Below, piece after piece: positions 25,851 through 34,723 of a stretch of 48,051 nucleotides of DNA. The DNA is taken from contig JACCWP010000004.1 in assembly GCA_013697585.1 (NCBI GenBank), positions 1 to 48,051 of the forward strand. The letters are read 5' to 3'. This DNA comes from Nocardioidaceae bacterium. GTDB taxonomy: Bacteria > Actinomycetota > Actinomycetes > Propionibacteriales > Nocardioidaceae. The notes beneath the pieces are model-generated. The model was not told where the DNA came from and made no database searches. It saw only the letters and a program-made list of their open reading frames with translations. How positions within the stretch are numbered: the stretch's first letter is position 1; each line of letters opens with the position of its first letter. The position numbers and the translations under genes were made by a program.

Positions 25851-26291
25851 GTGGTTGCATCCTCGTCATGGGAGAGGACACCGCGCGAAAGCATCGAGCT
25901 GGAGTGCTCGCGGCGCGGCAAGGATGCCGTCGTCGCAGGTTGTGTCGAGCTGCTGGAGGGCCGCGACGCGGACGCCGAGCTGATCGTTGGGCTGGGAGGC
26001 CCGTCCGCCCGGTGGGCGGTAACCGGTGACGTTGCCGGTCCCGAGTACTGGCTTCGCGTGTGGGCCGCCCGCGGGCTGCTCTGGGCCTGGGACGACGTGG
26101 CACTTGCGTCCCTGCTGACGGCACTCGACGACGAGGCGTGGCGGGTTCGCGAGATGGCCCTCAAGGTGGTCGCGCGGCACCGCCTCGACGACGCGTTGCC
26201 GGCAGTTGCCGACCTGCAGCGCGACCCGGTTCCGCGGGTTCGTGCTGCCGCGGCACGCGCGCTCGCGCGCCTCACGACCGCCGGCGCGTGA
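25851..26291 (+). CDS. HEAT-repeat-like protein
   Basis: LASLLTALDDEAWRVREMALKVVARHRLDDALPAVADLQRDPVPRVRAAAARALARLT. Start codon uncertain. Confidence 0.65.
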   Translation: MVASSSWERTPRESIELECSRRGKDAVVAGCVELLEGRDADAELIVGLGGPSARWAVTGDVAGPEYWLRVWAARGLLWAWDDVALASLLTALDDEAWRVREMALKVVARHRLDDALPAVADLQRDPVPRVRAAAARALARLTTAGA

Positions 26292-26508
26292 GGCCACCTG
26301 GCCCCTCGCCCCACACCGCTGGACCGAAGTCGGCTGGCCCGACTCGCTCTAGCGGGCGAACCAGAGCCAGACCGAGCAGACCGAGCAGACGCAGAAGTCG
26401 TGTGCTCTCGGGGTCGCGCATGACGACGTACGTGTCGTCGGGGTCGTTGTGCTCGCGCACCTAGACGGCGCCGAGGCCGAGCAGTGCTCCCACCCGTCTT
26501 CGCACCAC

Positions 26509-26892
26509 TCACCGCAGCCGGGACAGGAACCGATCCCGCCCGACCGCGACCCTGGTGATGTCCCCGTGCGCGATGACCTTGCCTCCGGCGTCGTGAGCCA
26601 CGACCTCGAAGCGCAGCAGCCGTCCGTCGGTGTGGGACAGCACCGCGGAGACGTCGATGGCAGCGCCGACTGGCGTCGGGTGCAGGTGCTCGAGCGACAT
26701 TCGGGTGCCGACGCTGGTCGTGTCGTCTGGGAGCCCGGACGCCAGCGCCTCGACCGTGGCCGCTTCGCACCAGGCGAGCAACCGCGGGGTGGCCAATGCC
26801 GGCACGTCGCCGCTGCCGAGCGCGGCCGCGGTGTCGTGGTCGGTGACGACGTGGCGCCGGGCGGCTCGGGTGCCGGGGTCAGGAAGGGCCAT
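26509..26892 (-). CDS. Hotdog-fold thioesterase family protein
   Basis: VVTDHDTAAALGSGDVPALATPRLLAWCEAATVEAL...GTRMSLEHLHPTPVGAAIDVSAVLSHTDGRLLRFEVVAHDAGGKVIAHGDITRVAV. Confidence 0.82.
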   Translation of the reverse strand: MALPDPGTRAARRHVVTDHDTAAALGSGDVPALATPRLLAWCEAATVEALASGLPDDTTSVGTRMSLEHLHPTPVGAAIDVSAVLSHTDGRLLRFEVVAHDAGGKVIAHGDITRVAVGRDRFLSRLR

Positions 26893-26952
26893 CAGGGCTG
26901 CGAGACTAGTGCGGCTCGCAAGCAACTCACTGCTCAGACGAGGAGGTCCGCG

Positions 26953-27027
26953 ATGGGCAAGACCGGCCGCAAGCGCCGCGCGCGACGCAAGAACAAGGCC
27001 AACCACGGCAAGCGTCCCAACGCCTGA
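26953..27027 (+). CDS. Ribosomal protein bL37 (24 aa)
   Basis: GAGGAGGT Shine-Dalgarno then MGKTGRKRRARRKNKANHGKRPNA, matching the tiny actinobacterial bL37 pattern. Missed by the ORF track because of size. Confidence 0.9.
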   Translation: MGKTGRKRRARRKNKANHGKRPNA

Positions 27028-27124
27028 CCCGTCTCACCCCGCGATTGCGGGGAAACGCCGTGTCGTACGAGCGCCGGGGCACCCAGAACCCCGCAACTGC
27101 GAAGCACGGGTGTGGGTGGCGCGG

Positions 27125-27469
27125 TCAGAACGGGCCAACGCCGCCGGTGCCGCCGAGTGGGCCCTGATAGCGGGTCTCAGTCACCCGGGTCTCGGCCTTT
27201 CGACCGGTCGGGTCGCTGACCGACACCACCTCACGGATGGACAGCAGCACCCTCTCGCGCAGCAGCTGGGGAGCCGGCTCGGTGCACGAGCGAGCCACGA
27301 GCTGGCGCACCAGCAGGTCGAGCTCGTGGTGGTGCAGGCACGGGGCACATTCGTCGAGGTGGTGCTGGATCTCGGAGCGGGACGCGTCGTCCAGCTCGCG
27401 GTCGATGAACAGGTAGAGGTTGGCCAGGACCTCGCCGCAGTTGGTGTCGTGGTGGTTGCCGCAGCTCAC
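27125..27469 (-). CDS. rsrA: Mycothiol-system zinc anti-sigma factor (RsrA/RshA-like)
   Basis: [41 protein letters not shown] (HxxxCxxC); coupled to the SigR gene. Confidence 0.9.
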   Translation of the reverse strand: MSCGNHHDTNCGEVLANLYLFIDRELDDASRSEIQHHLDECAPCLHHHELDLLVRQLVARSCTEPAPQLLRERVLLSIREVVSVSDPTGRKAETRVTETRYQGPLGGTGGVGPF

Positions 27470-28137
27470 GAGGCGTCACCCGCTCCCGTACCCGCGACGC
27501 TGGGCGTCATCCCACGGTCGTGGGCGTAGTCGCTCAGCAGGTCGCGCAGCTGGCGGCGGCCACGGTGCAACCGCGACATCACGGTGCCTATCGGGGTGCC
27601 CATGATGTTGGCTATCTCCTTGTAGGCGAAGCCTTCGACGTCGGCGAGGTATACCGCGTAGCGGAAGTCCTCTGGAAGCTGGGCCAATGCATCCTTGACG
27701 TCGGAGTCGGGCAGGTGCTCCAGCGCCTCGACCTCGGCCGACTTGAGGCCCGCGGCGGTGTGCCCGGCGACGGCCGCCATCTGCCAGTCCTCCAGCTCCT
27801 CGGTGGGCTGCTGGACCGGCTGTCGCTGCCGCTTGCGGTAGGAGTTGATGTAGGTGTTGGTGAGGATCCGGTAGAGCCACGCCTTGAGGTTGGTGCCGTC
27901 GCGGTACTGGTGGAACGCGGCGAACGCCTTGGCAAAGCTCTCCTGTACGAGGTCTTCGGCGTCGGCGCGGTTGCGGGTCATCCGCAGCGCCGCCGAGTAG
28001 AGCTGGTCCAGATACGGCAGCGCGTCGCGCTCGAAGCGCGCAGCGCGTTGCTCGTCGGACTCGGACTCAGGCTCGGACACCGGCGCGGGCGTCTCAGGCT
28101 GGCCGGCCTCGGCTGGGATGGTCGGGAGGTCGTTCAT
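27466..28137 (-). CDS. sigR: SigR/SigH-family ECF RNA polymerase sigma factor
   Basis: [66 protein letters not shown]...[43 protein letters not shown]. Confidence 0.95.
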   Translation of the reverse strand: MNDLPTIPAEAGQPETPAPVSEPESESDEQRAARFERDALPYLDQLYSAALRMTRNRADAEDLVQESFAKAFAAFHQYRDGTNLKAWLYRILTNTYINSYRKRQRQPVQQPTEELEDWQMAAVAGHTAAGLKSAEVEALEHLPDSDVKDALAQLPEDFRYAVYLADVEGFAYKEIANIMGTPIGTVMSRLHRGRRQLRDLLSDYAHDRGMTPSVAGTGAGDAS

Positions 28138-28270
28138 CGCTGCCCAGCGTACTGGCGCCGCCGACCCGCGCCGACTGCCACCGGCGCCCCCGTGCGCGGC
28201 AACCTGTCCCTCGGGCCACGCCGCGGCCGCGAATTCGGAGGTCGCCATGGTGGTGAGCACGTCTCGTCAC

Positions 28271-28296
28271 AACCGCGCGGCTATGGGCTATGTTCC
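28271..28296 (-). promoter_or_regulatory. SigR-type autoregulatory promoter candidate for sigR
   Basis: Minus strand GGAAC-N18-GTT (GGGAAC including the preceding G), about 134 bp upstream of the sigR start. Confidence 0.6.
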
Positions 28297-28997
28297 CGCC
28301 CGCCGGTGACATCGGTGCACTCGTCGACGGCCGGCCGCCAGCGTCTAGCGTCAGCCGTCTCCAACGCCCAGTCACTGACCACTTCGACCACCGCGTCGAG
28401 TGCCGCGTCGCGCGCCTGAGCTCCGCCGTCGCGGGCGCGGATGCCGAACGCGTGGTCGGCACCTGGGACTATCACCAACCGACGCCTCGGTGAACGGAGC
28501 GTGGCCAGCTCGCCCGGGGAACCGAACGGGTCGCGGTCGCCGTTCACGACCAGCGTCGGGAGCCCCGTGCCGAGCAGCTCGTCGGCTCGCGAGCGGTCGG
28601 TCCGCCCCGGTGGGTGCAGCGGGAACGCCAGCGCGAGCACGCCGACCGCGCCCAGTGTTCGCGCCGTACGGCAGCCGACCCTGGCCCCGGCGCTGCGACC
28701 CCCGACGATCAGCGGTGTCCGAGGGCGTTGCTGGTCGCAGACCGCGAGGAAGGCCTCGTCCAGGCGCTCGGGAGCGACTGCAACCCTGCGCCCGGCCACC
28801 CGCCACGGCTGCTCGACGAGCACCACCGTGACGCCGCGTCGCGGTAGCCGCTGGGCGAGGCATTGCAGGTCGGGCGCCTCGATTCCGCCGCCGGCGCCGT
28901 GGCCGAGCACCAGGGTGACTCGCGGCTGCCAGGCCTGGTGCCGGTGGTAGCGAGCCTCGCCCTGCGGGGTCGAGACGATGCGCAGCCGGGGGATCAG
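28281..28997 (-). CDS. Alpha/beta hydrolase (KANL3/Tex30 or dienelactone-hydrolase-like)
   Basis: VTLVLGHGAGGGIEAPDLQCLAQRLPRRGVTVVLVEQPWRVAGRRVA...LIVGGRSAGARVGCRTA...LVVNGDRDPFGSP. Start uncertain; a CTG overlapping the upstream TGA is the best-placed option. Confidence 0.8.
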   Translation of the reverse strand: MIPRLRIVSTPQGEARYHRHQAWQPRVTLVLGHGAGGGIEAPDLQCLAQRLPRRGVTVVLVEQPWRVAGRRVAVAPERLDEAFLAVCDQQRPRTPLIVGGRSAGARVGCRTARTLGAVGVLALAFPLHPPGRTDRSRADELLGTGLPTLVVNGDRDPFGSPGELATLRSPRRRLVIVPGADHAFGIRARDGGAQARDAALDAVVEVVSDWALETADARRWRPAVDECTDVTGGREHSP

Positions 28998-29809
28998 AGC
29001 AGCGTCTCCTGCTCGGCGTCGTCTGGTGCGGCGGGCAGGTCGGGCTCGACAGCCACTGGCTCGACCAGCTGCACGCCGTTGTTGTGCACGGAGTTGACCT
29101 CGCGCGAGACCGGATAGGCCTCCAGCGTGCCCGCACCCGAGGGCAGTGCCGGGTCGAGCAGGGCGAGCGGCCCGGCGCCGTCGGCACCGAGTGCGGGGTC
29201 GAGCCACGCCCCCCACCCGTCGGGCGGGACCAGCAGTGGCATCCGGTCGTGGATCCGGCCAAGGTCGTCCTCGGCGGTCGTGGTGAGCACCGTGCAGGTC
29301 CAGCGGAACGCATCCGGGGCGTCGCGGTCGATGCGCTCGTCGCGCCAGATCTCGTACAGCCCGGCAAAGGCCAGCACGCCACCATCGCGACGGTGGATGA
29401 AGAAGGGCTGCTTGACGGGCTTGCCCTTGGCGTCGCGCCGCTCGGAGGCGTACCACTCGTAGAAACCGTCGGCGGGCAGCAGGCAACGCCGCTTGGCGAA
29501 CGCGCGCTTGAATGCGGGCTTGTCGGTGACGGTCTCGGTGCGGGCGTTGATCAGCCGGCTGCCGATCGACGGGTCCTTGGCCCACGATGGGACCAGCCCC
29601 CACTGGCAGACCGTGAGCTGGCGGACATCCGGGGCGTTGCGCTGGCCGTGCGGGTGACGGGTCACGATGGCCGGCACCGGCTTGGTCGGCGCAACGTTGT
29701 AGTCGGCCTCGAGCCGCGCCCGCACGTCAACGCGGCGGTCGACGTGGTCGACCTCGAACTCCTCGATCAGGTCGTCCGGCGACCGGCTCGCCGCGTAGCG
29801 CCCGCACAT
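28994..29809 (-). CDS. SOS response-associated peptidase (SRAP/HMCES family)
   Basis: MCGRYAASRSPDDLIEEFEV...YNVAPTKPVPAIV...WGLVPSWAKDPSIGSRLINARTETVTDKPAFKRAFAKRRCLLPADGFYEWY. Confidence 0.95.
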   Translation of the reverse strand: MCGRYAASRSPDDLIEEFEVDHVDRRVDVRARLEADYNVAPTKPVPAIVTRHPHGQRNAPDVRQLTVCQWGLVPSWAKDPSIGSRLINARTETVTDKPAFKRAFAKRRCLLPADGFYEWYASERRDAKGKPVKQPFFIHRRDGGVLAFAGLYEIWRDERIDRDAPDAFRWTCTVLTTTAEDDLGRIHDRMPLLVPPDGWGAWLDPALGADGAGPLALLDPALPSGAGTLEAYPVSREVNSVHNNGVQLVEPVAVEPDLPAAPDDAEQETLL

Positions 29810-29963
29810 GCCCGCAGCGTACGGAACGGCGCCCACCCTGGTGCTCGTCGAGTGGCGCAGGTGTGGGCGGGGAACCGCGGGCCAGCCCCGGCAGCGCGCC
29901 ACTCGACTGCCGGATGGTGCGGCCGCCATGGCGACCACGACGTGGCCGTACGATCCCGTGCCG

Positions 29964-31256
29964 ATGACCCTTTCGCGCACACTGGCGGCCGACCTGCCCG
30001 CCCAGGTGGACGCGCCCGTGCGGGTGCAGGGCTGGCTGCACCGGCGGCGGCGGTTGTCGGCGGTCGCGTTCGCCGTGGTCCGCGATCGCTCGGGTCTGGT
30101 GCAGGTGGTCGTCAAGTCCCCGGACACCCGCGCGCTGCTTGACGCTCTCGGCGAGGAGACCGTCGTCGAAGTGCGTGGCCAGTGCGTCGCCAACCCGCAG
30201 GCCCCAGGCGGTGTCGAGGTCGTCGACCCCGAGATCGAGCCGCTCGGCGAGCCGTCGGCCACCCCGCCCGTCGAGCTGTGGCGGCCCGAGCTGTCGGTGT
30301 CGCTGCCGACCCTGCTCGACCAGGCGGCGACAACCTGGCGGCACCCGGCTCGGCAGGCAGTCTGGCAGCTTGCGGCGGCGTCGTTGCGCGGCTTCCGGGA
30401 CACGCTGTCGGCGCGTGGGTTCACCGAGGTGCAGACCCCCAAGATCGTGGCCGGGTCGACCGAGTCGGGCGCCACTGTGTTCACCCTCGACTACTTCGGC
30501 CGGCCGGCCTACCTCGCCCAGTCGCCGCAGTTCTACAAGCAGACGCTGGTCGGGGTCTTCGAGCGGGTCTTCGAGGTCGGGCCGGTGTTCCGCGCCGAGC
30601 CGCACGACACGGTGCGACATCTGGCCGAGTACGTCTCGCTCGACGCCGAGATGGGTTTCGTGCGGGACCACCGCGACGTGCTCGAGACGCTGCGCGACAC
30701 CGTCGCCGGCATGGTCGAGGCCGTGCACGCGTACGCCCCGCGCGAGGTGCAGCTGACCGGCGCCGAGCTGCCCGAGGTTCCCGCCGAGATCCCGGTGCTG
30801 CACTTTCGCGACGCGCTGCACCTGGTCGGCGCCGACCCCGACGAGCCCGACCTGGCGCCCGAGCACGAGCGGCTGCTGGGCGAGTGGGGGCGCCGCGAGC
30901 ACGGCAGTGACTTCGTCGCCATCGAGGGCTATCCGATGGTGAAGCGCCCGTTCTATACCCATCCCGACCCGGACGAGCCGCGCTGGTCCCGGTCGTTCGA
31001 CCTGCTCTTTCGTGGCCTCGAGCTCGTGACCGGGGGTCAGCGGCTGCACCGGCACAGCGACTACCTGGCGGCGCTGCAGGGCCGCGGCGAGCCGCTGGCA
31101 CCGTACGCGACGTACGTGGACACCTTCCGGTACGGCGTCCCCCCACACGGCGGGTTCGCCATCGGGCTCGAGCGGTGGACCGCACGGCTGCTCGGCGCCG
31201 ACAACGTCCGCACGGCGACCCTGTTCCCGCGCGACCTGCACCGGCTCGCACCGTGA
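29964..31256 (+). CDS. aspS: Aspartyl-tRNA synthetase, archaeal/eukaryotic (AspRS2) type
   Basis: VRVQGWLHRRRRLSAVAFAVVRDRSGLVQVVV...QSPQFYKQTLVGVFERVFEVGPVFRAE...GFAIGLERWTARLLG; ~430 aa, lacks the bacterial-type insertion domain. Confidence 0.88.
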   Translation: MTLSRTLAADLPAQVDAPVRVQGWLHRRRRLSAVAFAVVRDRSGLVQVVVKSPDTRALLDALGEETVVEVRGQCVANPQAPGGVEVVDPEIEPLGEPSATPPVELWRPELSVSLPTLLDQAATTWRHPARQAVWQLAAASLRGFRDTLSARGFTEVQTPKIVAGSTESGATVFTLDYFGRPAYLAQSPQFYKQTLVGVFERVFEVGPVFRAEPHDTVRHLAEYVSLDAEMGFVRDHRDVLETLRDTVAGMVEAVHAYAPREVQLTGAELPEVPAEIPVLHFRDALHLVGADPDEPDLAPEHERLLGEWGRREHGSDFVAIEGYPMVKRPFYTHPDPDEPRWSRSFDLLFRGLELVTGGQRLHRHSDYLAALQGRGEPLAPYATYVDTFRYGVPPHGGFAIGLERWTARLLGADNVRTATLFPRDLHRLAP

Positions 31257-31307
31257 GCACTCGGTCGCAGGGTCGCTAGCCGGCTGCTGAGACGGTATGA
31301 ATAGCCC

Positions 31308-31787
31308 ATGAGTTTCGTGCGCACACTCGCCCGCCCCATGCTCGCTTCGATGTTCGTCATGGGCGGTGTCGAGGAGATCAAGAACGCTGCCGCCCTCGCC
31401 CCGGCGGCCAAGTCGGTGACCGACAAGGTGACTCCGCTCATCACCTCGCGAATGCCTCCCTCGGTGCCGCTGCCGACCGACACCGTGGGCTGGGTGCGGT
31501 TCACCGGCGTGGTCAAGGTGGGCGCAGGGTTGGCGCTGGCCACCGGCCGGTTCCCGCGGATTGCGGCGCTGGCGCTGGCCGCGAGCCTCGCGCCGACGAC
31601 GATCGCGGGACACCCGTTCTGGCAGGAGACCGACGCCGAGGCCACGGCGACCCAACGCCGGCACTTCTTCAAGAACCTGTCGATGACCGGCGGCTTGCTC
31701 ATTGCGGCCGTCGACATCGAGCCGAGCGCCCGGGAACGGGTGGAGCTTGCCGCCCGCCGCGTCAAGCGTCGGGTCAGCCCCTCCTGA
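31308..31787 (+). CDS. DoxX family membrane protein
   Basis: MSFVRTLARPMLASMFVMGGVEEIKNAAALAP...VKVGAGLALATGRFPRIAALALAASLAPTTIAGHPFWQ. Confidence 0.88.
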   Translation: MSFVRTLARPMLASMFVMGGVEEIKNAAALAPAAKSVTDKVTPLITSRMPPSVPLPTDTVGWVRFTGVVKVGAGLALATGRFPRIAALALAASLAPTTIAGHPFWQETDAEATATQRRHFFKNLSMTGGLLIAAVDIEPSARERVELAARRVKRRVSPS

Positions 31788-31861
31788 CGGTCCAACCGCA
31801 GGCAGCTCCCCCGCCCCAGTGGTGGCCCGCTCCCACGCCGACCGGCCCTGTCGACGCGGTC

Positions 31862-33076
31862 GTGTCCCTGCCGGGCAGCAAGTCGCTGACCAATCGCGGC
31901 CTCGTACTGGCCGCGCTCGCCGACGGACCCTCCACTCTCGTCCGACCGCTGCGCGCGCGAGACACCGAGCTCATGACCGGCGCTCTGCGCGCGCTGGGCA
32001 CACAGGTGGACGACGCGGGCACCGAGTGGCAGGTGAGGCCGGCACCGTTGCGGGGCCCTGCCTGCGTCGACTGCGGGCTGGCAGGCACCGTGATGAGGTT
32101 CGCACCCGCAGTGGCGGCGTTGGCCGACGGCGCTGTGCACATCGACGGGGATCCCCGGGCGCGGGCACGACCGATGGGACAGACGATCGACACGCTGCGG
32201 GGACTCGGAGTCAGCGTCGACGACGGGGGGCGCCGGGCCCTGCCGTTCACTGTCCGCGGCACCGGTGCGGTCAGCGGCGGAGTGGTCGAGCTGGACGCGT
32301 CGACATCGAGCCAGTTCGTGTCGGCACTGCTGCTGGCGGGGCCGCGCTATCGAGACGGCGTCGACGTCAGGCACCGGGGCAAGCCCGTGCCTTCTCAACC
32401 ACACCTGGCGATGTCGGTGTCGCAGCTGCGGCTGCGGGGAGTGGCAGTCGACGACAGCGAACCGAACCGGTGGGTCGTCTCCCCCGGCCCGATCCAGGCT
32501 CTCGACTGTGTGGTTGAGCCCGACCTGTCCAACGCAGCACCCTTCCTCGCGGCCGCCCTCGTCACCGGGGGCCGGGTCCGCGTACGCGACTGGCCAAGCC
32601 ACACCGACCAGGCCGGTGACCAGCTGCGCCACCTGTTGGTGGCGTTCGGCGCCGACGTGGTCCGGCTCGAGAGTGACGTGGTGGTGACCGGACCCCGATC
32701 GCTCGACGGGGTCAGCCTCGACCTGCACGAGGTGGGTGAGCTCACGCCGGTGGTGGCAGCGCTGTGCGCGCTCGCCACCGCACCCTCACAGCTGAGCGGC
32801 ATCGCCCACCTGCGCGGGCACGAGACAGACCGGCTCGCCGCAGTTGCCCGCGAGGTCGACCGGTTGGGTGGCGCGGTCACCGAACAGCCTGACGGGCTGC
32901 GGATCGATCCGCAGCCGCTGCACGCCGGGCGCTGGCACACCTACGACGACCACCGGATGGCGCATGCCGGTGCAGTCATCGGGCTGGTCGTTCCCGGCGT
33001 CCAGGTGGCTGACGTCGCCACCACCGGCAAGACGTTTCCAGGGTTCGCCGATGTCTGGCTCCGGGCGGTCGGATGA
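31862..33076 (+). CDS. aroA: 3-phosphoshikimate 1-carboxyvinyltransferase (EPSP synthase)
   Basis: VSLPGSKSLTNRGLVLAALADGPSTL...CGLAGTVMRFAPAVAAL...DDHRMAHAGAVIGL. The in-frame sequence upstream (TVQPQAAPPPQWWPAPTPTGPVDAV) suggests the true start lies nearer 31784. Confidence 0.94.
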   Translation: MSLPGSKSLTNRGLVLAALADGPSTLVRPLRARDTELMTGALRALGTQVDDAGTEWQVRPAPLRGPACVDCGLAGTVMRFAPAVAALADGAVHIDGDPRARARPMGQTIDTLRGLGVSVDDGGRRALPFTVRGTGAVSGGVVELDASTSSQFVSALLLAGPRYRDGVDVRHRGKPVPSQPHLAMSVSQLRLRGVAVDDSEPNRWVVSPGPIQALDCVVEPDLSNAAPFLAAALVTGGRVRVRDWPSHTDQAGDQLRHLLVAFGADVVRLESDVVVTGPRSLDGVSLDLHEVGELTPVVAALCALATAPSQLSGIAHLRGHETDRLAAVAREVDRLGGAVTEQPDGLRIDPQPLHAGRWHTYDDHRMAHAGAVIGLVVPGVQVADVATTGKTFPGFADVWLRAVG

Positions 33077-34062
33077 GCCGGTGGGACGAGAACGCACAGT
33101 ACGAGCGTCCGCGGCGCCGCACCCGGCCGCGCACCAAGGATCGGCCGAGCCACGCCGACTCCGAAGCCGCGTTGGTCATGACGATCGACCGGGGTCGCTA
33201 CACGTTGCTGGCCGGCGAGGACGACGACACGCGGACGGTGCTGGCGATGAAGTCGCGCCCGCTCGGACGCAAGGCAGTCGTGGTCGGCGATCGGGTACGA
33301 GTCGTGGGCGACATGTCCGGCCGCGAGGGCACCCTGGCCAGGATCGTGGAGGTCGACGACCGGGTCACGACGCTGCGCCGCACGGCCGACGACGACGACC
33401 CGGTGGAGCGAGTCATCGTCGCCAATGCCGACCAGCTCGTGGTCGTCACCGCGCTCGCAGATCCGCCGCCGCGGCCCCGCCTGGTGGACAGGTGCCTGGT
33501 CGCTGCGTTCGACGCCGGAATGGATCCCCTGCTGTGCTTGACGAAGGCTGACCTTGCCTGTCCCAACGAGCTGCTGGAGGCGTACCGACCCCTTGGGGTC
33601 GAGGCGGTCGCCACCGAGCGCGGCGGTGACGTGACGGAGCTGCGAGGTCGGCTCGCCGACCGCGTCAGCGTGCTGGTCGGTCACTCCGGCGTGGGCAAGT
33701 CGACATTGGTCAACGCGCTCGTGCCAGGGGCGCGTCGCGGCATCGGCGTCGTCAACGCGTTCACCGGGCGCGGGCGGCACACCTCGTCCTCGGCGGTGGC
33801 GCTGCCGCTGCCCGGAGGAGGATGGATCGTGGACACCCCGGGCATCCGCTCGTTCGGGCTGGCGCACGTCGACGCCGACGGCCTGTTGCGCGCGTTCCCC
33901 GACCTGTCGGAGGCGTCGGTCCGGTGCTCGCGCGGGTGTACGCACGGCAGCGATGCCCCCGAGTGCGGGCTCGACCTCGCCGTGACAGCGGGCCGGGTCG
34001 AGGCCGTACGCGTGGTGTCGTTCCGCCGGCTGCTGGCGAGCCGGGAGGGCGAACGCGACTGA
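33073..34062 (+). CDS. rsgA: Ribosome small subunit-dependent GTPase A
   Basis: VLVGHSGVGKSTLVNALVPGA...VNAFTGRGRHTSSSAVALPLPGGGWIVDTPGIRSFGL; C-terminal Cys/His zinc motif CSRGCTHGSDAPECG. Confidence 0.94.
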   Translation: MSRWDENAQYERPRRRTRPRTKDRPSHADSEAALVMTIDRGRYTLLAGEDDDTRTVLAMKSRPLGRKAVVVGDRVRVVGDMSGREGTLARIVEVDDRVTTLRRTADDDDPVERVIVANADQLVVVTALADPPPRPRLVDRCLVAAFDAGMDPLLCLTKADLACPNELLEAYRPLGVEAVATERGGDVTELRGRLADRVSVLVGHSGVGKSTLVNALVPGARRGIGVVNAFTGRGRHTSSSAVALPLPGGGWIVDTPGIRSFGLAHVDADGLLRAFPDLSEASVRCSRGCTHGSDAPECGLDLAVTAGRVEAVRVVSFRRLLASREGERD

Positions 34063-34178
34063 TCCGTGGCGAACGTCCGCCGGCCCTCGCCGTGGAACTG
34101 GCGGAAGGCGGTCGGGCCTTGCGGCGTGTCGCTCCCGTGTCTGCGCCAGTTTCGCGGAACGGCCGGGCGGGGGCCTCG

Positions 34179-34646
34179 TCAGTCGGCGGAGTAGTCGGCG
34201 TCGCCGGGGTTCCACACGGCCTGGGAGCCGAGTTCACCGACGCGGTACGACTGCACGCCGATCGCCACCGCCCCCACGACCAGCACCACGGAAAGGACGA
34301 CGGTGAGCGCCCCGCGCCCGGCCAGCAGCGCGGCCGCGACAGCGACCACCGCGTAGCCCGCCACCATCAGCAGCAGCTGCTTGCCGAGCTCCTCGTGCCG
34401 CTCGATCAGCTCCTGCGCCGGACCCTCCAGGCCGAGCGCCTCCTCGAACGCCTCGCCGGCCTGCACGGATACGAACGTCGCGCCGGCCGCGGCCACCGCC
34501 ACCAGGGCCAACGGCCAGCGCGCCCAGTTCCGCAGCGGAGGTACGGCGTACACGATGCCCAGCAGCGATGCCAGGGGGATCAACACCACCGCGGCGTGCA
34601 CGGTGAGCGGGTGCAGCGGGAGTCCGTTGACGGTGTCGGGCAGCAC
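34179..34646 (-). CDS. DUF2231 membrane protein
   Basis: MLPDTVNGLPLHPLTVHAAVVLIPLASLLGIVYAV plus further TM segments. Confidence 0.85.
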   Translation of the reverse strand: MLPDTVNGLPLHPLTVHAAVVLIPLASLLGIVYAVPPLRNWARWPLALVAVAAAGATFVSVQAGEAFEEALGLEGPAQELIERHEELGKQLLLMVAGYAVVAVAAALLAGRGALTVVLSVVLVVGAVAIGVQSYRVGELGSQAVWNPGDADYSAD

Positions 34647-34723
34647 GGACCTGACCCAACCCTGCGAACACCGGCGGGCGCAACCTGCCCGGCGGTGCTA
34701 GCACCTGCGGATAGCCTCGGTCC

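Noticed and set aside
29727-31664. 645-aa minus-strand ORF
   Set aside because: Shadow of aspS and doxX, which have clear family motifs on the plus strand.
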